A stretch of DNA of 64,000 nucleotides. It comes from Tetradesmus obliquus. Taxonomy: Eukaryota; Chlorophyta; Chlorophyceae; Sphaeropleales; Scenedesmaceae. How positions within the stretch are numbered: position 1 is the stretch's first letter; each line of letters begins with the position of its first letter. The stretch covers positions 5,366,501 through 5,430,500 of the forward strand of contig CP126192.1 of assembly GCA_030272155.1 (NCBI GenBank). The letters are read 5' to 3'. Below are positions 33,764-45,934 of the stretch, one piece after another. The translations under genes were made by a program, and so were the position numbers. The notes under the pieces were generated by a model. It did no database searches. It saw only the letters and a list, made by a program, of their open reading frames with translations, and was not told the DNA's origin.

Positions 33764-35292
33764 TTACGAACTCGTGCAAGGCAGGCACACCTTGTAAGGA
33801 GACATGCCAGTAGGGGCAGTCTGACAGCACAATGGGCCCGGGCCAATTGGCACACCAGTTGTGCCGCACTCGATGTCTTTAGTGCAGTAGCAGCCAAGCT
33901 CGTTGGTGCAGAACGGCAGCTCGGCAGGCTTCTCCACGCCTCCTGCAATCACTGCGCTGAGCATGCTTGTCTCAAACAGCTTTGCAGGGTCATACTGCTG
34001 CTGGAGGGACAGCTGCGTGGCCCAGTTGCTTGCAGGGTACAGGTCTTTGATTGGGCAGGCTTTTGAGGTGAAGACGCGGGACCAGCATTTGCCCCAGTGC
34101 GGCCTTGCCTTGTCTGCAAGCGTGACAAGCAGCAGCAGACACAGGGGCGGCAGCGGCTGAGCACATACATGCGGCTCGTTTTCAAAAGTAGCATGAGCGC
34201 CAGCATCAGCTGCAGAATGCAAACCCAAAAGCACGCACATGCCGTACATATTGAGCTAGCATGCTGCCTGCGGGCTGCAGCAGCTGTGCGCATTTGTGGT
34301 TTTTGCTTACAAGCCAAGGAACAGGACAGCAATCGTTACTGCTGCTGGTGTCCTGCAAGCAGACGGCTGCATCAGGCGCACAATCTACACAGCAACCACT
34401 CAGCGCCTAACATCACCCTTGCTGCACATGCACATGCGCATGCACATGCGGCCTCATTGCAGAACCCACATTTGCAGACCATGAGCTGCTCCCAGTACTC
34501 CTGCAGCGCAGAGGCCTTCTTCTGCAGGCGCGGCTTGGCCTGTCGGCCTGTGGGGTCGAGGGGGATGTTGGGCCTGAACTGCGCATACTCCACCCACAGG
34601 AAGCGGTCGCTGCTGCTGCCGAATTGCGGCCCTATGTGGTCGCTGGTGGGGCCGCCTGTGCGCATCACAAAGAAGCTGCCGGGCCAGCAGACACCTGCAT
34701 GCAATTCACATCAGATGCATGTTTTTGTTGTTGTTTAGCGTGCTTTCATTAAGTAGGGACGCTGTGCCGCTAATATGGTGTACAACAAGCCTACAGTGCA
34801 AATAATACAAGACATGCTGCAGGGGAGCAGACACCTGAAACCACTTGACTTGGCGAGAAGCAACATGCTGCCAGTATAGTCTGATGCACCTGGGGCATTA
34901 CATGCATGCCTACTGTGCTGCAGACTGGCAGGTTTGTGGCAGAGACACCGCTGCTACTGTCTTGCAGTATCCTGCTGGGCGCTCAGCTACCAGGCCGATC
35001 CACACAGCTGCTTGTGCCTTGCTGTCATCATTTGCGTGCCTTGTGTTTCAGCACTCACCTGGCAGCAGCTTGCTTGCCATGAGCTTGCCGTCTTCGATGA
35101 AGGCAGACAGGTTCTTGCGGTTGAGTGTGAACTCAGCCTCCTCAAATGAGAAGCTGGGAGTGAGCTGTGTGGGGTCCGGGGTTTCCATCGCTGCCAGCTC
35201 CTTAGCATGGATGCGCTCCCAGGCAGCAGGCTCAAAGAAGCAGCCGCCAGTGCCGGACTGTGGGGTGCCAGGGTTGTCACAGTCGGAATTCT

Positions 35293-35331
<39 letters not shown>

Positions 35332-37217
35332 TTTCAGTTCTGCAGCAGAAGCAGCAGCAGCGCAAAGACAACCGCGTTGTTTCAGCGACTGGAAGCAGCC
35401 GGCAACAAACGGCTAGCGGCTGGCTAGGTTGTGGCAGCATGGACACACAATTTGGGCTGTTTGGCAATAGACCGTCTGCAAGACCAAGTCGCGGTGACTG
35501 CAGATGGCAGCAACGACAGCAGCTGCAGCAGGCATTGATTCATGCCGCTAGTAACGGTGCTACAATCGGCAGCAACATGTCTGCCTCAAGCACGGGACAC
35601 GAGTGCAACCTCTGCTGCTGCTGCTGCTGCCGTGGCTGCTATGGCCTCTGCGCCCCCTGGCTGCATCTGCCAGCCTTGAAAAGCCAGGCATGAGGCATTT
35701 GTACACAGTGCTTCTCATGGGCGAGTGCAGGGCACCTCATGAGGTCAGTTTGCAGTGCTGCTGCGCACCTGCACCCTATTGGTCAGCCCAGTTGCATTGT
35801 CTAGGATGACAGGCTCCGGCACACCGCCACTGCCCTGTTTGAACCCCAGTATCCAACCAAACTGGTTTGCATCCATGATCGTCGCGCCGAAGCCCAGGCA
35901 AAGGGCCCTAGAAATGTTGGCGGTAGGAACATCGAGGTGCACGGCTGTGATCAGCTGCCCAGTGCGCTGCTGGGAATCATCATTTCCGGGCTTAACAAAG
36001 CCTCCAATGGGTGTGAGATCTGTGCTGATGAAGGGGGGGTCGAAAGGGGTGCTGGAGGGTACCACCTCTGAAATCACCACCTTGTACTGGGCAATGTCAG
36101 GCCTCCAGTAGATAAGCATGTTGCTGTGCTTGTCCTGCAAGCCACATCATCATCATCATCAGCAGCAGCAGTAGCAGCAGTAGCAGCAGTAGCTTGAGAG
36201 GCAGGTGAGGACGAAGTGTCAACTGCGGATGAGGCCTTGCGCTGCAATTGATGACGCTGAGGCGTGCGCAGCTGCAGGCGCGCAACCGCCTGCCATGCAT
36301 AGCACCAGCCGCATTGACGGTGAAACCACGGTGTGTTATAATGTGCATCACAACTGCCTGCAGTCTGTACACAGGGCATACAGCTCAGTGACTAGTTGCC
36401 TAGCAGGCACCTGTAGCCTAGCGCAGCACGCCAAGTTGCAAGCTGTACAGCTGTCCAATCTGCATTGGGTTGTAGCATGTTTGGCCGCCACCGCTGGGTC
36501 TCATGCCGTTCAGCACAGCATGCTTGCGTGCTGTCAAAAACAATAACAATAACAGTTAGTAACAAATTTAAACTCACCCACAGGTCCTGCAGCTCCTGTG
36601 CCATGTTTTTGTCACTCCTTGCCCCAGTGCTCCAGGTGCGGGCCTTGCCCAGCCCAGGCTGCAGCTGCAGCGTTATTTCTGTCATAACACCCAGCATACC
36701 CAGACCGCCAGCCAGGCCGCGGCCCACTCTGGAGTTACGCCCCACCCTGTTTATTTTGCCGGTGCCGTCTACAAAGGTAATTACCTTCACAATGTCCGCC
36801 TGCGAGCCAAGTACACACACGTATTTGCAACCATAGCATGGGGCGGCTGTGTCAGATTGCGCAGCAGGCTCATCATAGAGCCTTATGCGAATACGTTTGT
36901 CAAGTTGGTATTGCGAGCATTTTGCAGGAGGGTGTTGCGAACACGCCCTTTGTCACCGGCTGCTGCTGCAGGCTACGTACAACACTAGCGCATCAGAACT
37001 GATGCCGCTGCATGCCACATGCTCATCGTAACTCAGCAGCACTCACGACGTTGCTGTTGCCCTTGCCGCCAAAGCCGTGCGCTCCAGTTGCCACCAGGCC
37101 CCCAATGGTGAGGTCAGCGTAGCCGGGCATGGTGCCCAGGGGCACAGTCAGGTTGTTGGCAGTGGCGTAGACCTGCAGCTCAGCCACAGTAATGCCTGCG
37201 TATACAACGCAGCAGCA

Positions 37218-37252
<35 letters not shown>

Positions 37253-37857
37253 GAGACAGCTGAGTTGGGCGCATTGCCATGTTGTGTTTGACACAGGTAG
37301 GGTGGCAGCTGCAGCCGCCTGTCATGCTGCTTTTTGCTACGTTCAGCAGCAGCAGTAGCAGGGCAAGCGGCTTGCGGTGGCAGCGTGTACCCTCCGACAC
37401 AAGCGGCTGTGCTGGCAGGGCGCAACGGCGCAACGGCTGCTGCTAGTATGCTAGTATGCTCACATAGAAAGAGTATGCAATAATTTGGAACAGCCATCCG
37501 CAGCTGCGTGCTGTTGCAGAGCTTCCTGCATCTTCTCAAGGCCCCTGGTTGAACTGCAGGTAAGCACCTGGGCTGTTATGTCACATGCTGGCACCACGCA
37601 GCTACTCTAGTCATCATAAGCATGACTCCTCTTCACCTGGCTGCACTTTCACGTAGACGCCGTTCTTGCCAAGCACTGAGCGCATGTTTTGCGTTAGCAG
37701 CGTGATCGTCTTGGTCTCGGAGGTGCCGCCCTTGGCACATGCAAAGCCGGAGCGGTCATGGAAGCCCAGCTGCCTGCAGTGCAATACAACAGGCAGTGCA
37801 ATGAGTTCACCCCCAACATAGGCTTGAGCCGGCTTGCCTGCTTCTGATCCGAGGAAC

Positions 37858-37913
<56 letters not shown>

Positions 37914-38425
37914 GTTACATCAGACTCTGAGAGGTCATGCAGCTTGTTGAAGGCGGCTGGCTCACAATTGCTGCAGTAGCTGGCACTGCTGCTTGCCGAT
38001 GCTAGCAGTGCGTGATGGCGCTGTTTCATAAGCACCGTAGTGCTGTGACAGCTGCGTGGTGCAGCAGCAGTGGTACGCACTACTCCAGCCTGATGCCTGG
38101 CAACTTGCCTTGAAGGCAGAGGCAAGGTGTGCGACCTGCTTGGAAAGTGCATGCAGGTGCAGTGTCAGAGGTGCTCATTGCTTGATCACCTGTAGCCATC
38201 AGATGCATTGAAGCCCCTTGACCGCGTGACCACCCTGATCTTCACAGGGTTGCCTGGGCTGTTGCTTTTGTAGTACGCCTTGACAGCAGCAGCAACTTCC
38301 GCAGTACTCGTGGGCTGCAGGACCTCCTGATCCTCACACACTGTGTCTCCATAAGCTGATACCAACGTTCCTTTGATGGTGACGGGAGGTTTGGGCGGCG
38401 AAACAGCCTGCACAAGCAATGTCAA
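33764..38425 (-). CDS. Sugar-1,4-lactone oxidase, plant L-gulonolactone-oxidase type (copy 2)
   Basis: Minus-strand exons: 38407-38190, 37773-37637, 37195-37047, 36799-36578, 36134-35769, 35290-35059, 34694-34470 and 34113-33764. Every junction has the same position and phase as in copy 1. Motifs: TSTAEVAAAV, VVTRSRGFNASDG, ADLTIGGLVATGAHG, GRGLAGGLGMLGVMTEI and RPHWGKCW, then a Cys-rich tail (CTNELGCYCTKDIECG). Exon 9 begins with a block almost identical to that of copy 1 (DLYPASNWATQLSLQQQYDP), suggesting strong constraint or gene conversion. The 5' end is unresolved. By homology an upstream signal-peptide exon should join the acceptor before 38407, but I could not find it. The in-frame ATG at 38425 lies within the presumed intron and would give a protein without a signal peptide. 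Confidence 0.85.
35294..35329. repeat. CAG/CTG tract at the acceptor of oxidase copy 2 exon 7
   Basis: About 12 triplets. On minus, CTG repeats end in CTGCAG immediately before the exon base at 35290. Confidence 0.92.
37220..37251. repeat. CAG/CTG tract upstream of oxidase copy 2 exon 4
   Basis: About 10 triplets located 25 bases upstream (minus strand) of the acceptor at 37195. This is the intron orthologous to the one carrying the 19-unit tract in copy 1. Confidence 0.9.
37859..37912. repeat. CAG/CTG tract in intron 2 of oxidase copy 2
   Basis: About 18 uninterrupted triplets, roughly 90 bases upstream (minus strand) of the exon 3 acceptor at 37773. Confidence 0.93.
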
Positions 38426-39220
38426 TGTAGCAGGCGAGGGGCAGCATGTCAGTCGTACGTGATTCGGAGCTCATCAGGGCGGGATGCCTGTCGCAATGTG
38501 TACTTGTGGGGGCTTTGCTGCTGGTTCCAGTGCAAGCTTGCAGGCTAGCCTTGCTGGGGCTTCGCTTCCATCGCTTCTTGTCACCGTCAAGGGCTCGCCC
38601 ACTTGGTGCAAGAGAGCAAGTCTGCACGCACTAACAGAGCTTTATATGCGCAGAAATGAGCTGATGTTCCACTATGCTGCGTCCGCACGCCCTGACTGTC
38701 AAGATCAGCGAAGTGGAGGATGGTGACACAATGCTGCTACACAGCGCAACTCCCGCCTGCTTGTCGCCTAACAGAACGCACTTACCAGTGTCTGGTGGAG
38801 TGAACTACACCATAGCACTGCGACAAGCGCCCACCAAACTGCCGGTTTGCGAAGCTGCATGGCGCACTTGCAGGAATGCTGTGCTGCACTATCTTGCAGA
38901 GTTGATCTAAGTTTAGGCTAGAGTACAACTCATACAGTGCGTGTGTGAGCCTGTTAACGTTGACCGCGGTGGATCTTGCCGGGTTGTTGGTCTATAAGCG
39001 GCGATTACTCTTGCACAGCGCGTCCTTAGCAGAGGCAAGTGCTACGACCATGAGATAAGCTGCTACAAGGATTCTTATAGTGGCGTCTGAAGTGCGATTG
39101 GCGGCAGTCGGTGAATGTGGCTCCTTCTGAATCTGCTCTTCCCGCCAACAACCCTATCAGGACTGCGACTCATGGCTCAAGGTTAAAAAGAGAAAAGACA
39201 GACGTTGCTTACGCGACCGA
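38426..39220. other. Region 5' of oxidase copy 2; possible plus-strand exons
   Basis: Expected to hold the missing signal-peptide exon or promoter of copy 2. Plus-strand frames at 38446 (a hydrophobic segment, CVLVGALLLVPVQA) and 38690-38870 (TVKISEVEDGD..., GGVNYTIALRQAPTKLPVCE) look protein-like. They could be exons of the following Cys-rich gene, but I cannot join them with certainty. Confidence 0.3.
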
Positions 39221-40228
39221 ATGCGCGGTGGTTGGACGAGTCTCAAGCATGTAGTCTGGCATGTGGTTGCCGCTGCGGCATTGCCTGCTGCTGCAGCAGC
39301 TGCTGTGCACTATGCATGTTGCAGGCTATACCACGTGCCTCAGCAACTTGCCATGATGGTAGATAACTTGACATGGGAGGGTGTGCCCGGTGTGAGGTGC
39401 AATGTCATTTGTAAGTTACTGTGTGCTGTCGGCCCTCACTGGGGGCGGATGGCATCCGTCCACCACGACGGCGCCGCATCCGTTCACCCACATCCCAATC
39501 AGAGACAGCCTACAGATGCATACAACGTTATGCGAGCACCTAGACCGATGCGGCCTGCACCCATGGTCATGAACTGAATACTACCTTACTATTGTGTAGA
39601 CCAGAAGGCAAACTGTGCCACAAATTGCATCAAAAACTCTGCAGGTGATGGCGGGCAGTGCCTACACAGCAACTACAGTGCCATGGTGGATGGCAATGCA
39701 GAGCACAGCAAGGATGCAGCTGAAACTGCAGCTGAAACACAACTGCAGGTGGCCACAGGCCTCTGCAGCTATTGTGATATTGCCAAGAACGCTCAACAAT
39801 TCGCCGAGGTCAGCTGCATGCTGTTGACACCCGCAACTTGACCTACTTGGTGACCCCAAGGTTATGGTCCACCCTTTGTCAACGCTGACGGTCTTCTAAG
39901 GCATGCATGCCAGGTGCATGCCAGGTGCAGTGCACATCACACGTATTGCGTATGCTTTGCATGTAAAGTTGCACGCCACACAAGCAAACTCCACCAGAGT
40001 CAGCCACACACGGATTGGCACCTTCAAGAAGTCACTGCACGTGCCTTCTTAGCAGGCAGCGGAACTCGCAGCTGCCAGAAATGCTCCGAGCCGTGCGTGG
40101 TCCCACAATACGGGGCGCTTGACCAAGGCCGCTGCAGCATGTGCGAGCGCAGCCATTGTGTACATCTATCCGTGCGCGCTGCCAAGACAATTGTGCACTG
40201 CAAATGCGCATGGCTAGGCCCTGAATGA
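39221..40228 (+). CDS. Small Cys-rich secreted-type protein (unknown)
   Basis: Exon ending at 39410 encodes VPQQLAMMVDNLTWEGVPGV followed by RCNVI. It joins in phase 1 to an exon at 39600 (YQKANCATNCIKNSAGDGGQ..., SKDAAETAAETQ, LCSYCDIAKNAQQ). That exon either stops at 39839-39841 or is spliced onward. A further open segment to 40228 is dense in cysteines (SCQKCSEPCVVPQYG, GRCSMCERSHCVH, HCKCAWLGPE, stop). The WEGVPGVRCNVI segment resembles the G-V-x-C-x-x-C core of modules in the 18-29 kb mosaic gene, so this may be a relative. The N-terminus at 39221 (hydrophobic, Ala-rich) is a guess, and so is the link to the last segment. No known family recognised. Confidence 0.42.
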
Positions 40229-40478
40229 TCTATCAAGTATCGCGCCACAGCCGCATGCCAGCGAATGCTCCTGTTACAGTCGTGCTGCTTGCAGTAGTGC
40301 TTGCAGTGCGACATGTTGTGACATGCCTAGCGCTGGCATGTGAAGGCTCCAGCCTTGCAGGCTGCTGCCTTGCTCCAACCATGCGCCGCACACCTGCAGC
40401 CAGGATGTAGATCGCGCAACCAGCGCTACTATAGCAATCGAATGGTGTGTTGCAGCTGCATGCCTGCAGCCCCAGCTG

Positions 40479-41795
40479 TTAGCTGTGCTGCCCCAGCTGC
40501 TGCAGCAGTCCGGCGCGCTTGTTTGCCCACTCCTGCCGTATCTGCTGGACACTAGCCTCCGCCCCTGCCTACAGCAGCATGCAACATACACACAAGCAAC
40601 ACAGGTGATGGTGATGTTCACTGCTTGTTCTGCATGCGCAAGCTGGGCGAGCAGTGGCACTTTTGAGGCATACACTGTGCAACACGGACACCGTTGGTGG
40701 GCGTAAGCTAGGTGCGCCATCTGTACAAGCAGCAATGTGCTCAAAGCCAAAACAAATTCGTAGATGCCACACTCCTGCTAGGATTGCCACGCAAAGCTGC
40801 AACTGCTCCGGCAGAACTGACACGGTGCAGGGCTTGCTGCACTGCTGCTTTGCCTGCAAGACAGTGCGACATCGTGCAGCGGGTTTGCTCTCTGGGGAGC
40901 TGCCCACCCACCTTGATGCTTGCTGCTAGGCGCTGCACGTCTGCTGTAAGCTTGTCTTCTACTGTCATCGTGTCATCCTCCTCAGCAGCTTCCTGCAAGC
41001 AGCAAACACAGACCATCCTAGCTCATGCTGCGTGTTAACTTGACACGTATATGCAGCAGGACTGCACCCCAGCAAGAAAGCAAAGCAAGCAAGGTCAGGG
41101 TCACAAAATTTGCCGGCATGCATATACTGCTACACGTGCAGGCACAACTGGGACTACTCACTGCGTGCTTGGGACGGCGTGCACAGCTGCGTGATACAGA
41201 ATTATGCCAATGACATGGCCTTATAGATGTGGGATGCACTGGTTGTTTCAGTGATCAGCCAATCACATGCACACAGGCGACTAGCCGCATCCAGCAAAAG
41301 GCGCTGTGAAACGTGAACTTTGTGCAGCTGCTGCTGATGCTGCCGCTCACAGCCCACCTCTTGAAACTGCACTTGCACGCATGTGCCCTCAGTGCCCAGC
41401 TGTATTCTGTCGCCACTGCGTAGCTTGTAAGCTTGCCCTGCAAACAGCAGCGCCACCCAACAGCATCAGCAAACATCTGCTGGTAGGCCACCAGCACAGC
41501 ATGATGTGCTCTGAACTGCGCCCGGGCCCCAGGCACCACCCCAGTGCACACCTGTCAGCAGCCTCCCCTCTCCGTCATTCAATTTTGTGCCATTAGTACT
41601 GTCATTGTCTTCTGCGAACCAGCTGCCATCTCTGAAAAGCACCTCAAGGTGCTTGCTTGAGACAGAAGGGTCGTTCAGCGGTATGGCGTTGCCGGTCTTG
41701 ATCCTGCCCAAGAAAATGCGCTTGCTGTTTGCTTCACGAGTTACCGAAGAGCCGGCTGCAGGTCCAGACACTACTGTGAGCGTGATGGTGGCCAT
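40479..41795 (-). CDS. FHA-domain protein
   Basis: Minus-strand exons: 41795-41552, 41437-41358, 40992-40912 and 40568-40479, giving 164 residues with consistent phases. The start is MATITLTVVSGPAAGSSVTR. The forkhead-associated domain (residues ~1-108) shows the phosphothreonine-binding hallmarks: FLGRIKTGN, DPSVSSKHLEV, DNDSTNGTKLND and a final LRSGDRIQLG strand. The C-terminal third is acidic then helical (EAAEEDDTMTVEDKL, VQQIRQEWANKRAGLLQQLG) and may form a coiled coil. FHA domains read phosphothreonine marks in signalling and DNA-damage pathways. The specific role of this small stand-alone protein is unknown. An extra exon between the third and fourth cannot be excluded. Confidence 0.78.
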
Positions 41796-42468
41796 GATGT
41801 GGCAGGTGCGAGCCGGGCTAGATGAGGTAACTCAGCCAAATATTTCAGATTGTCGGCGGAAATACTTCAAAGGGCTTTAAGGGAGGCTTTACAAACACCA
41901 CACGGTGGTCCGTCAACCTGCATTCGAATTATGTTACAAAAGCTGAACAGCTTGACACGTGCCCTGACGAAAAAGGCCGCAGCAAGCACCCTTTGTCACT
42001 AGTAAGAATCAATGTAGCAGTCTGCCAATGTCACACACATCATCACTACCCAATGGCAGCACACCAAGTCAGTACTCTGCTTATGGTACTACATGCCACA
42101 CTGTGCAGCAATGGCATCCGATGATCGTGAGCCTGCGCCACTGCAGAACGATCACTGTATGCCGTGCGCCATGCATGCTTGACACTCGGCAGCATTTCCA
42201 CCAGCCAATACATGCACTGCCATGCAGTTCATGACTCGTAACTGTACTGCTGAGTCCTGCTGCTGCTGGGCTGGCACACTTGTTGCATGGCATGCCAGCC
42301 TATACGCGCATGCAGGAGCCATGCCGGCAGCCATGGGTACTGCCACAACATCCACATGATAGATCATCAGCAACACGCACCCAGTTCAACTGCGTTCAGG
42401 CTAACGCAGCCACTGCACCTGGAGCACCACCCTCCATCCCGTGACATGGCACTATGATGCAGGAAGCA
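41796..42468. other. Intergenic region between FOP and FHA genes
   Basis: About 670 bases between two minus-strand genes, expected to contain the FHA gene promoter and the FOP 3' UTR. No coding exon recognised. Confidence 0.4.
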
Positions 42469-45400
42469 CTAGAAGTCTTCATCGTCAGTCCTGACGTCAG
42501 CTGACTCCAGACCAATGCCTCCCGGCCTGTCTGACACTGACAGCCCCGTCTCGTGCAGGTCCATGGACAGGCCGTGCTGCTCCCTGGCAGCAGCAGCTGC
42601 AGCACTCTGCGAGCCAGCCTGCTGCTGCGGCTGCTCAGCACCAGCACCTGCCCTGAACACCTCTGAGTAGTCTCCAGCATCAAGGCCCTGAAGCAGCGAA
42701 TGTTGACGAGGCGAAGCAGAAGCAGCAACAGCAGCAATACGGCATTAGTAACGCGACTGCACAACAGTAAATCGCGAACCCTGTGGGTGCAGGGCACCCT
42801 GCCGCAAACCACCAAGCAGGCACTGCAGCTGGTTGTGAACGAAGTTCCTACATGCTCTCCAAATTCTGCTGCTACAGCAGGTGCCAGGCAACGTCACATG
42901 GTATGCTGCACCTAGTGCTGTCACACCGCATTGCCGCCACCCACCTCTAGAGGCACACCGAGGTCCTCTGGAATGTCCACATCACTGACAGACTCGCCAT
43001 CGTCATCCTCCCACTGCGCTGCTGCTGCCGCCACAGACAGACGCTGCTGCTGCTGTGGCACCTGCTGGCCACCGCCCTGTGAGCTCTGCGAGAGCTGCCT
43101 GCGTGCCACCTCAAACAGCTGCCGCTGCTCTGCAATGCCAAAGTCGTCATCATCGCTGCTGCTGTCGCTGCCAAAGTCAACACCACCTGCAGCACTGCCA
43201 TATACACCAGGAGCCATCGACAGGCCCGCACTGCCTGCGCCACCACCAGCAGCAGCATTCCCTGCAGGTGGCATTTCTCTAGTATTGATTGCACTTGCTG
43301 CCATGGAGCTTCCTGGGCTTTCCAGGTCATGCCCACTGCCATAGTACAGTGTGTGCTGCTGCGCTGCTCCATACACTGGGCTGCCGTTGCTGCTGGCGCC
43401 AGGGCTGGCGTCTGCTGCTGAAGCTCCCAGCAGCCCCACACGCCTCAGCTCCTCCCGCAGGTCATCAGGTGCACCAGGGGACCTGCTGCTGCTGCTGATG
43501 CTGCCGACAGGCCCCTTGACGGCTGGCAGCGGTGCGAGCTTGTTAGGCCTGCACAAACCACCAACACAGCAGCGCGGCACAGGGCGTGATGAGAAGCAAG
43601 GTGAAGGAGGTGCGCCAGGGCACCTGCTGCTGCATATAGCACCCACGTAGCAGACCGCAGCCGACCCGGAACACACTTCACAGTACTGAGAAGGTCAGGC
43701 GGAACTGGCATTGCATTCAGGTGATGCTCACCTCAGAGCCGCCAGTGGGCCCAGCCGCCCAGGCATGGATGCTACAGGTGGCGACGCGACGCTGCCTTGC
43801 TGCTGCTCCATGCTTGCTGATGGGCTGCCCAACCTGCTGCTGCCTGCGGCATCACTGCCTGGGCTGCTTGCCTCTGCTCCACCTGCTGCTATTGCTGTGT
43901 ATTGCGCTGGTGGGCTGTCAAGGCCGTGCAGCTCCAGGCTCATGGCAGCTGGGCTGCGGTCCAGGTGGCCGAATGACTCTGACAGCTCGCCAGCAGCTGC
44001 AGGTGAAGGCACCTGCAGCAGCCAATAACACCCAAATTGAGGAACGAGAGCACAACCGCAACCAGATTGTTGTTGGCCTCTAGCAGAAACAGTTATTGCT
44101 GTTGCCCAGGTGGGAAAAGCTTCTCAACAAGTGTTCTGGTGCTGCTGCTGCGGAGCGGCATTTTTAGCGAAGGTGTTCGCGCACCTGCTGCTGTGGCAGA
44201 GGTGCAGCTATGCTGGCGTGGGCATCGCGCACAGGCCTGCTCTGCTGCTCTTGGAATTGGCGGCCACTGCTGCTGCTGCCACCATCTGACTCTGTGCCAG
44301 AGCCACCAGAGCGTGGCTGCGCTGCAACCTGCGGTATTAGCAATGTGCACATGCTTGGAGAAAGCGAATGAATGACCAGGCACTTGATTCATAGCAAGGA
44401 TGCTGCTTTGCATGCAGTGCTGCCAGTTGCTGTTGCCGTTGCTGATCTTCATCCACTCTCCAGCCCCAACAATGTGGCAGCAGCATACTCACAAAGACGG
44501 CAGCATACTCCTCCTCCTCATGGCTCTGTCCGCTATACAGCATGCCTGCAGCCAGCAGGTCCTCCTCCACATCATCTACATAGGAGCCGGACTTGGACGC
44601 CCGCTGCTTCGCAGCTGCTGCAGCTGCATATCCTGCTGTCTGTGGCTGCAGTGGCTGCGGTACTGCCAGGTCAGCGTTTGAGCTGCGCCTGTACTCAGGC
44701 GCAGCTGCAGCAGCTGCCTGCTGCGCTGCCATGTACGTTGGCAGCGGGGCTTGCGGCTGTCTCATGTGTTGATTGAGCAGCTGCAGCAGGAGTGGAGCGC
44801 TGGCATCCCCTCCAGCGAGCCCCTGCAGTGGCACAGAAACGCACCCGCCAACTGCTTGTGGAACCTTGGAGGGTTGAAATGGGAGGGCATGGCTGGCGTT
44901 GAGTTAGTCAATGTTGTGCAGCTTGCAGGACGCTATCGCCTGTACACGTTGTCCACTAGCAGGTTGCATCTATTGGCCTCGAAATGCTGTGCAGCGCAAG
45001 ACTCGAGCATGTCACGTCTAATGCAGTCCCAGAAGGACGCTGAATGAAGCTCACCACGTGCTGCTCCAAGCTGCTGCGGTCCCACGGCGGTGTTGCAAGC
45101 TGCATCTCAGGCTCAAACACCTGCAAAGAGCATTCCCAGCAAGTTATTGTGCGAACGGCATGCTTTTTGTAAACCAGGCGATGGCAATGACTCAGGCACT
45201 TATGCACCTAGCATCAAAGCATGGCAGCATAATGCGCTGCTGCTGCTGCTGCCCCACCTGACTTGTGAACTGCAGGTTACTCCAGCGCAAGAAGTCCCGC
45301 ACCAGCTCCACCAGCACGACACCTGCGTGCCACAGATGTCAGGACGTCCTTAGACACAGCGCGGGTGTTCCCCTGCTGCTGCACAACTACGAGTGCTGCA

Positions 45401-45934
45401 GCTGCTGTCTTTAACCTGCTACATTTGGCCTGCAGTACTGCACAAAACCTCACCTGCTGGATCACGCAGCAGCTGCTCCCTGTGCCTGCCATCAGACTTG
45501 CTGGCAAGACCTGCAGCAGCAAGACGCAAAGGCTCAACCTGTTGTGATAGTCTCCGGTATGCTCAGCATGCAGCAGAGGCTGTCAATGCATTGAATGAAC
45601 GGAAAAACCATTTTAGGCTGCAACCCACCTACGCCACCATTCTGAATGTCCTGGTCATTGATAGCCAGGAACACATTTGCGCGCAGCTCTGCCTGCAGAG
45701 AAATGGCGTGACGTCAGCGGAGGACAGCCTGCTGGTTGGCAGCTTGTGCTGCCAGCTGCACGGCCTCCTTGCTTACCTTGAGTCTCGTCAGCACGCCTTT
45801 GCTGTCCAAGACTTGTGTTACACGCTGCAGCACACAGCAGAAGCAGCTGAGCACCCTGCTGTGACTCAACGGCCTAGGTGCTGCAACTTGGCTCCCAATG
45901 ATCCTTTAAGCGTTACCTCCTTTATTATATCCAT
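42469..45934 (-). CDS. FOP/FGFR1OP-like centrosomal (basal body) protein with LisH-type N-terminus
   Basis: Eleven minus-strand exons: 45934-45917, 45824-45777, 45692-45633, 45538-45454, 45322-45258, 45120-45055, 44822-44493, 44328-44185, 44012-43732, 43548-42945 and 42687-42469, giving 639 residues in phase throughout. The N-terminus follows the FOP dimerisation/LisH region closely. LDSKGVLTRLKAELRANVFL matches the SGVLNRIKAELRAAVFL-type core. Then come LASKSDGRHREQLL, LVRDFLRWSNLQFTSQVFEP and APLLLQLLNQHM. FOP and plant TON1 relatives sit at centrosomes/basal bodies or cortical microtubule arrays. In a chlorophycean alga a basal-body or ciliogenesis role is likely. The rest is Ser/Gln/Ala-rich and disordered, with acidic patches (DDVEEDLLAAG, SDSSSDDDDFG) and an acidic terminus (TDDEDF). 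The exon 3 donor used is GGC|GTAGGT, needed to keep frame. Confidence 0.85.

Noticed and set aside
40225-40410. Hydrophobic plus-strand frame as a small membrane protein
   Set aside because: Antisense to the 3' flank of the FHA gene, with no homology or splice support.
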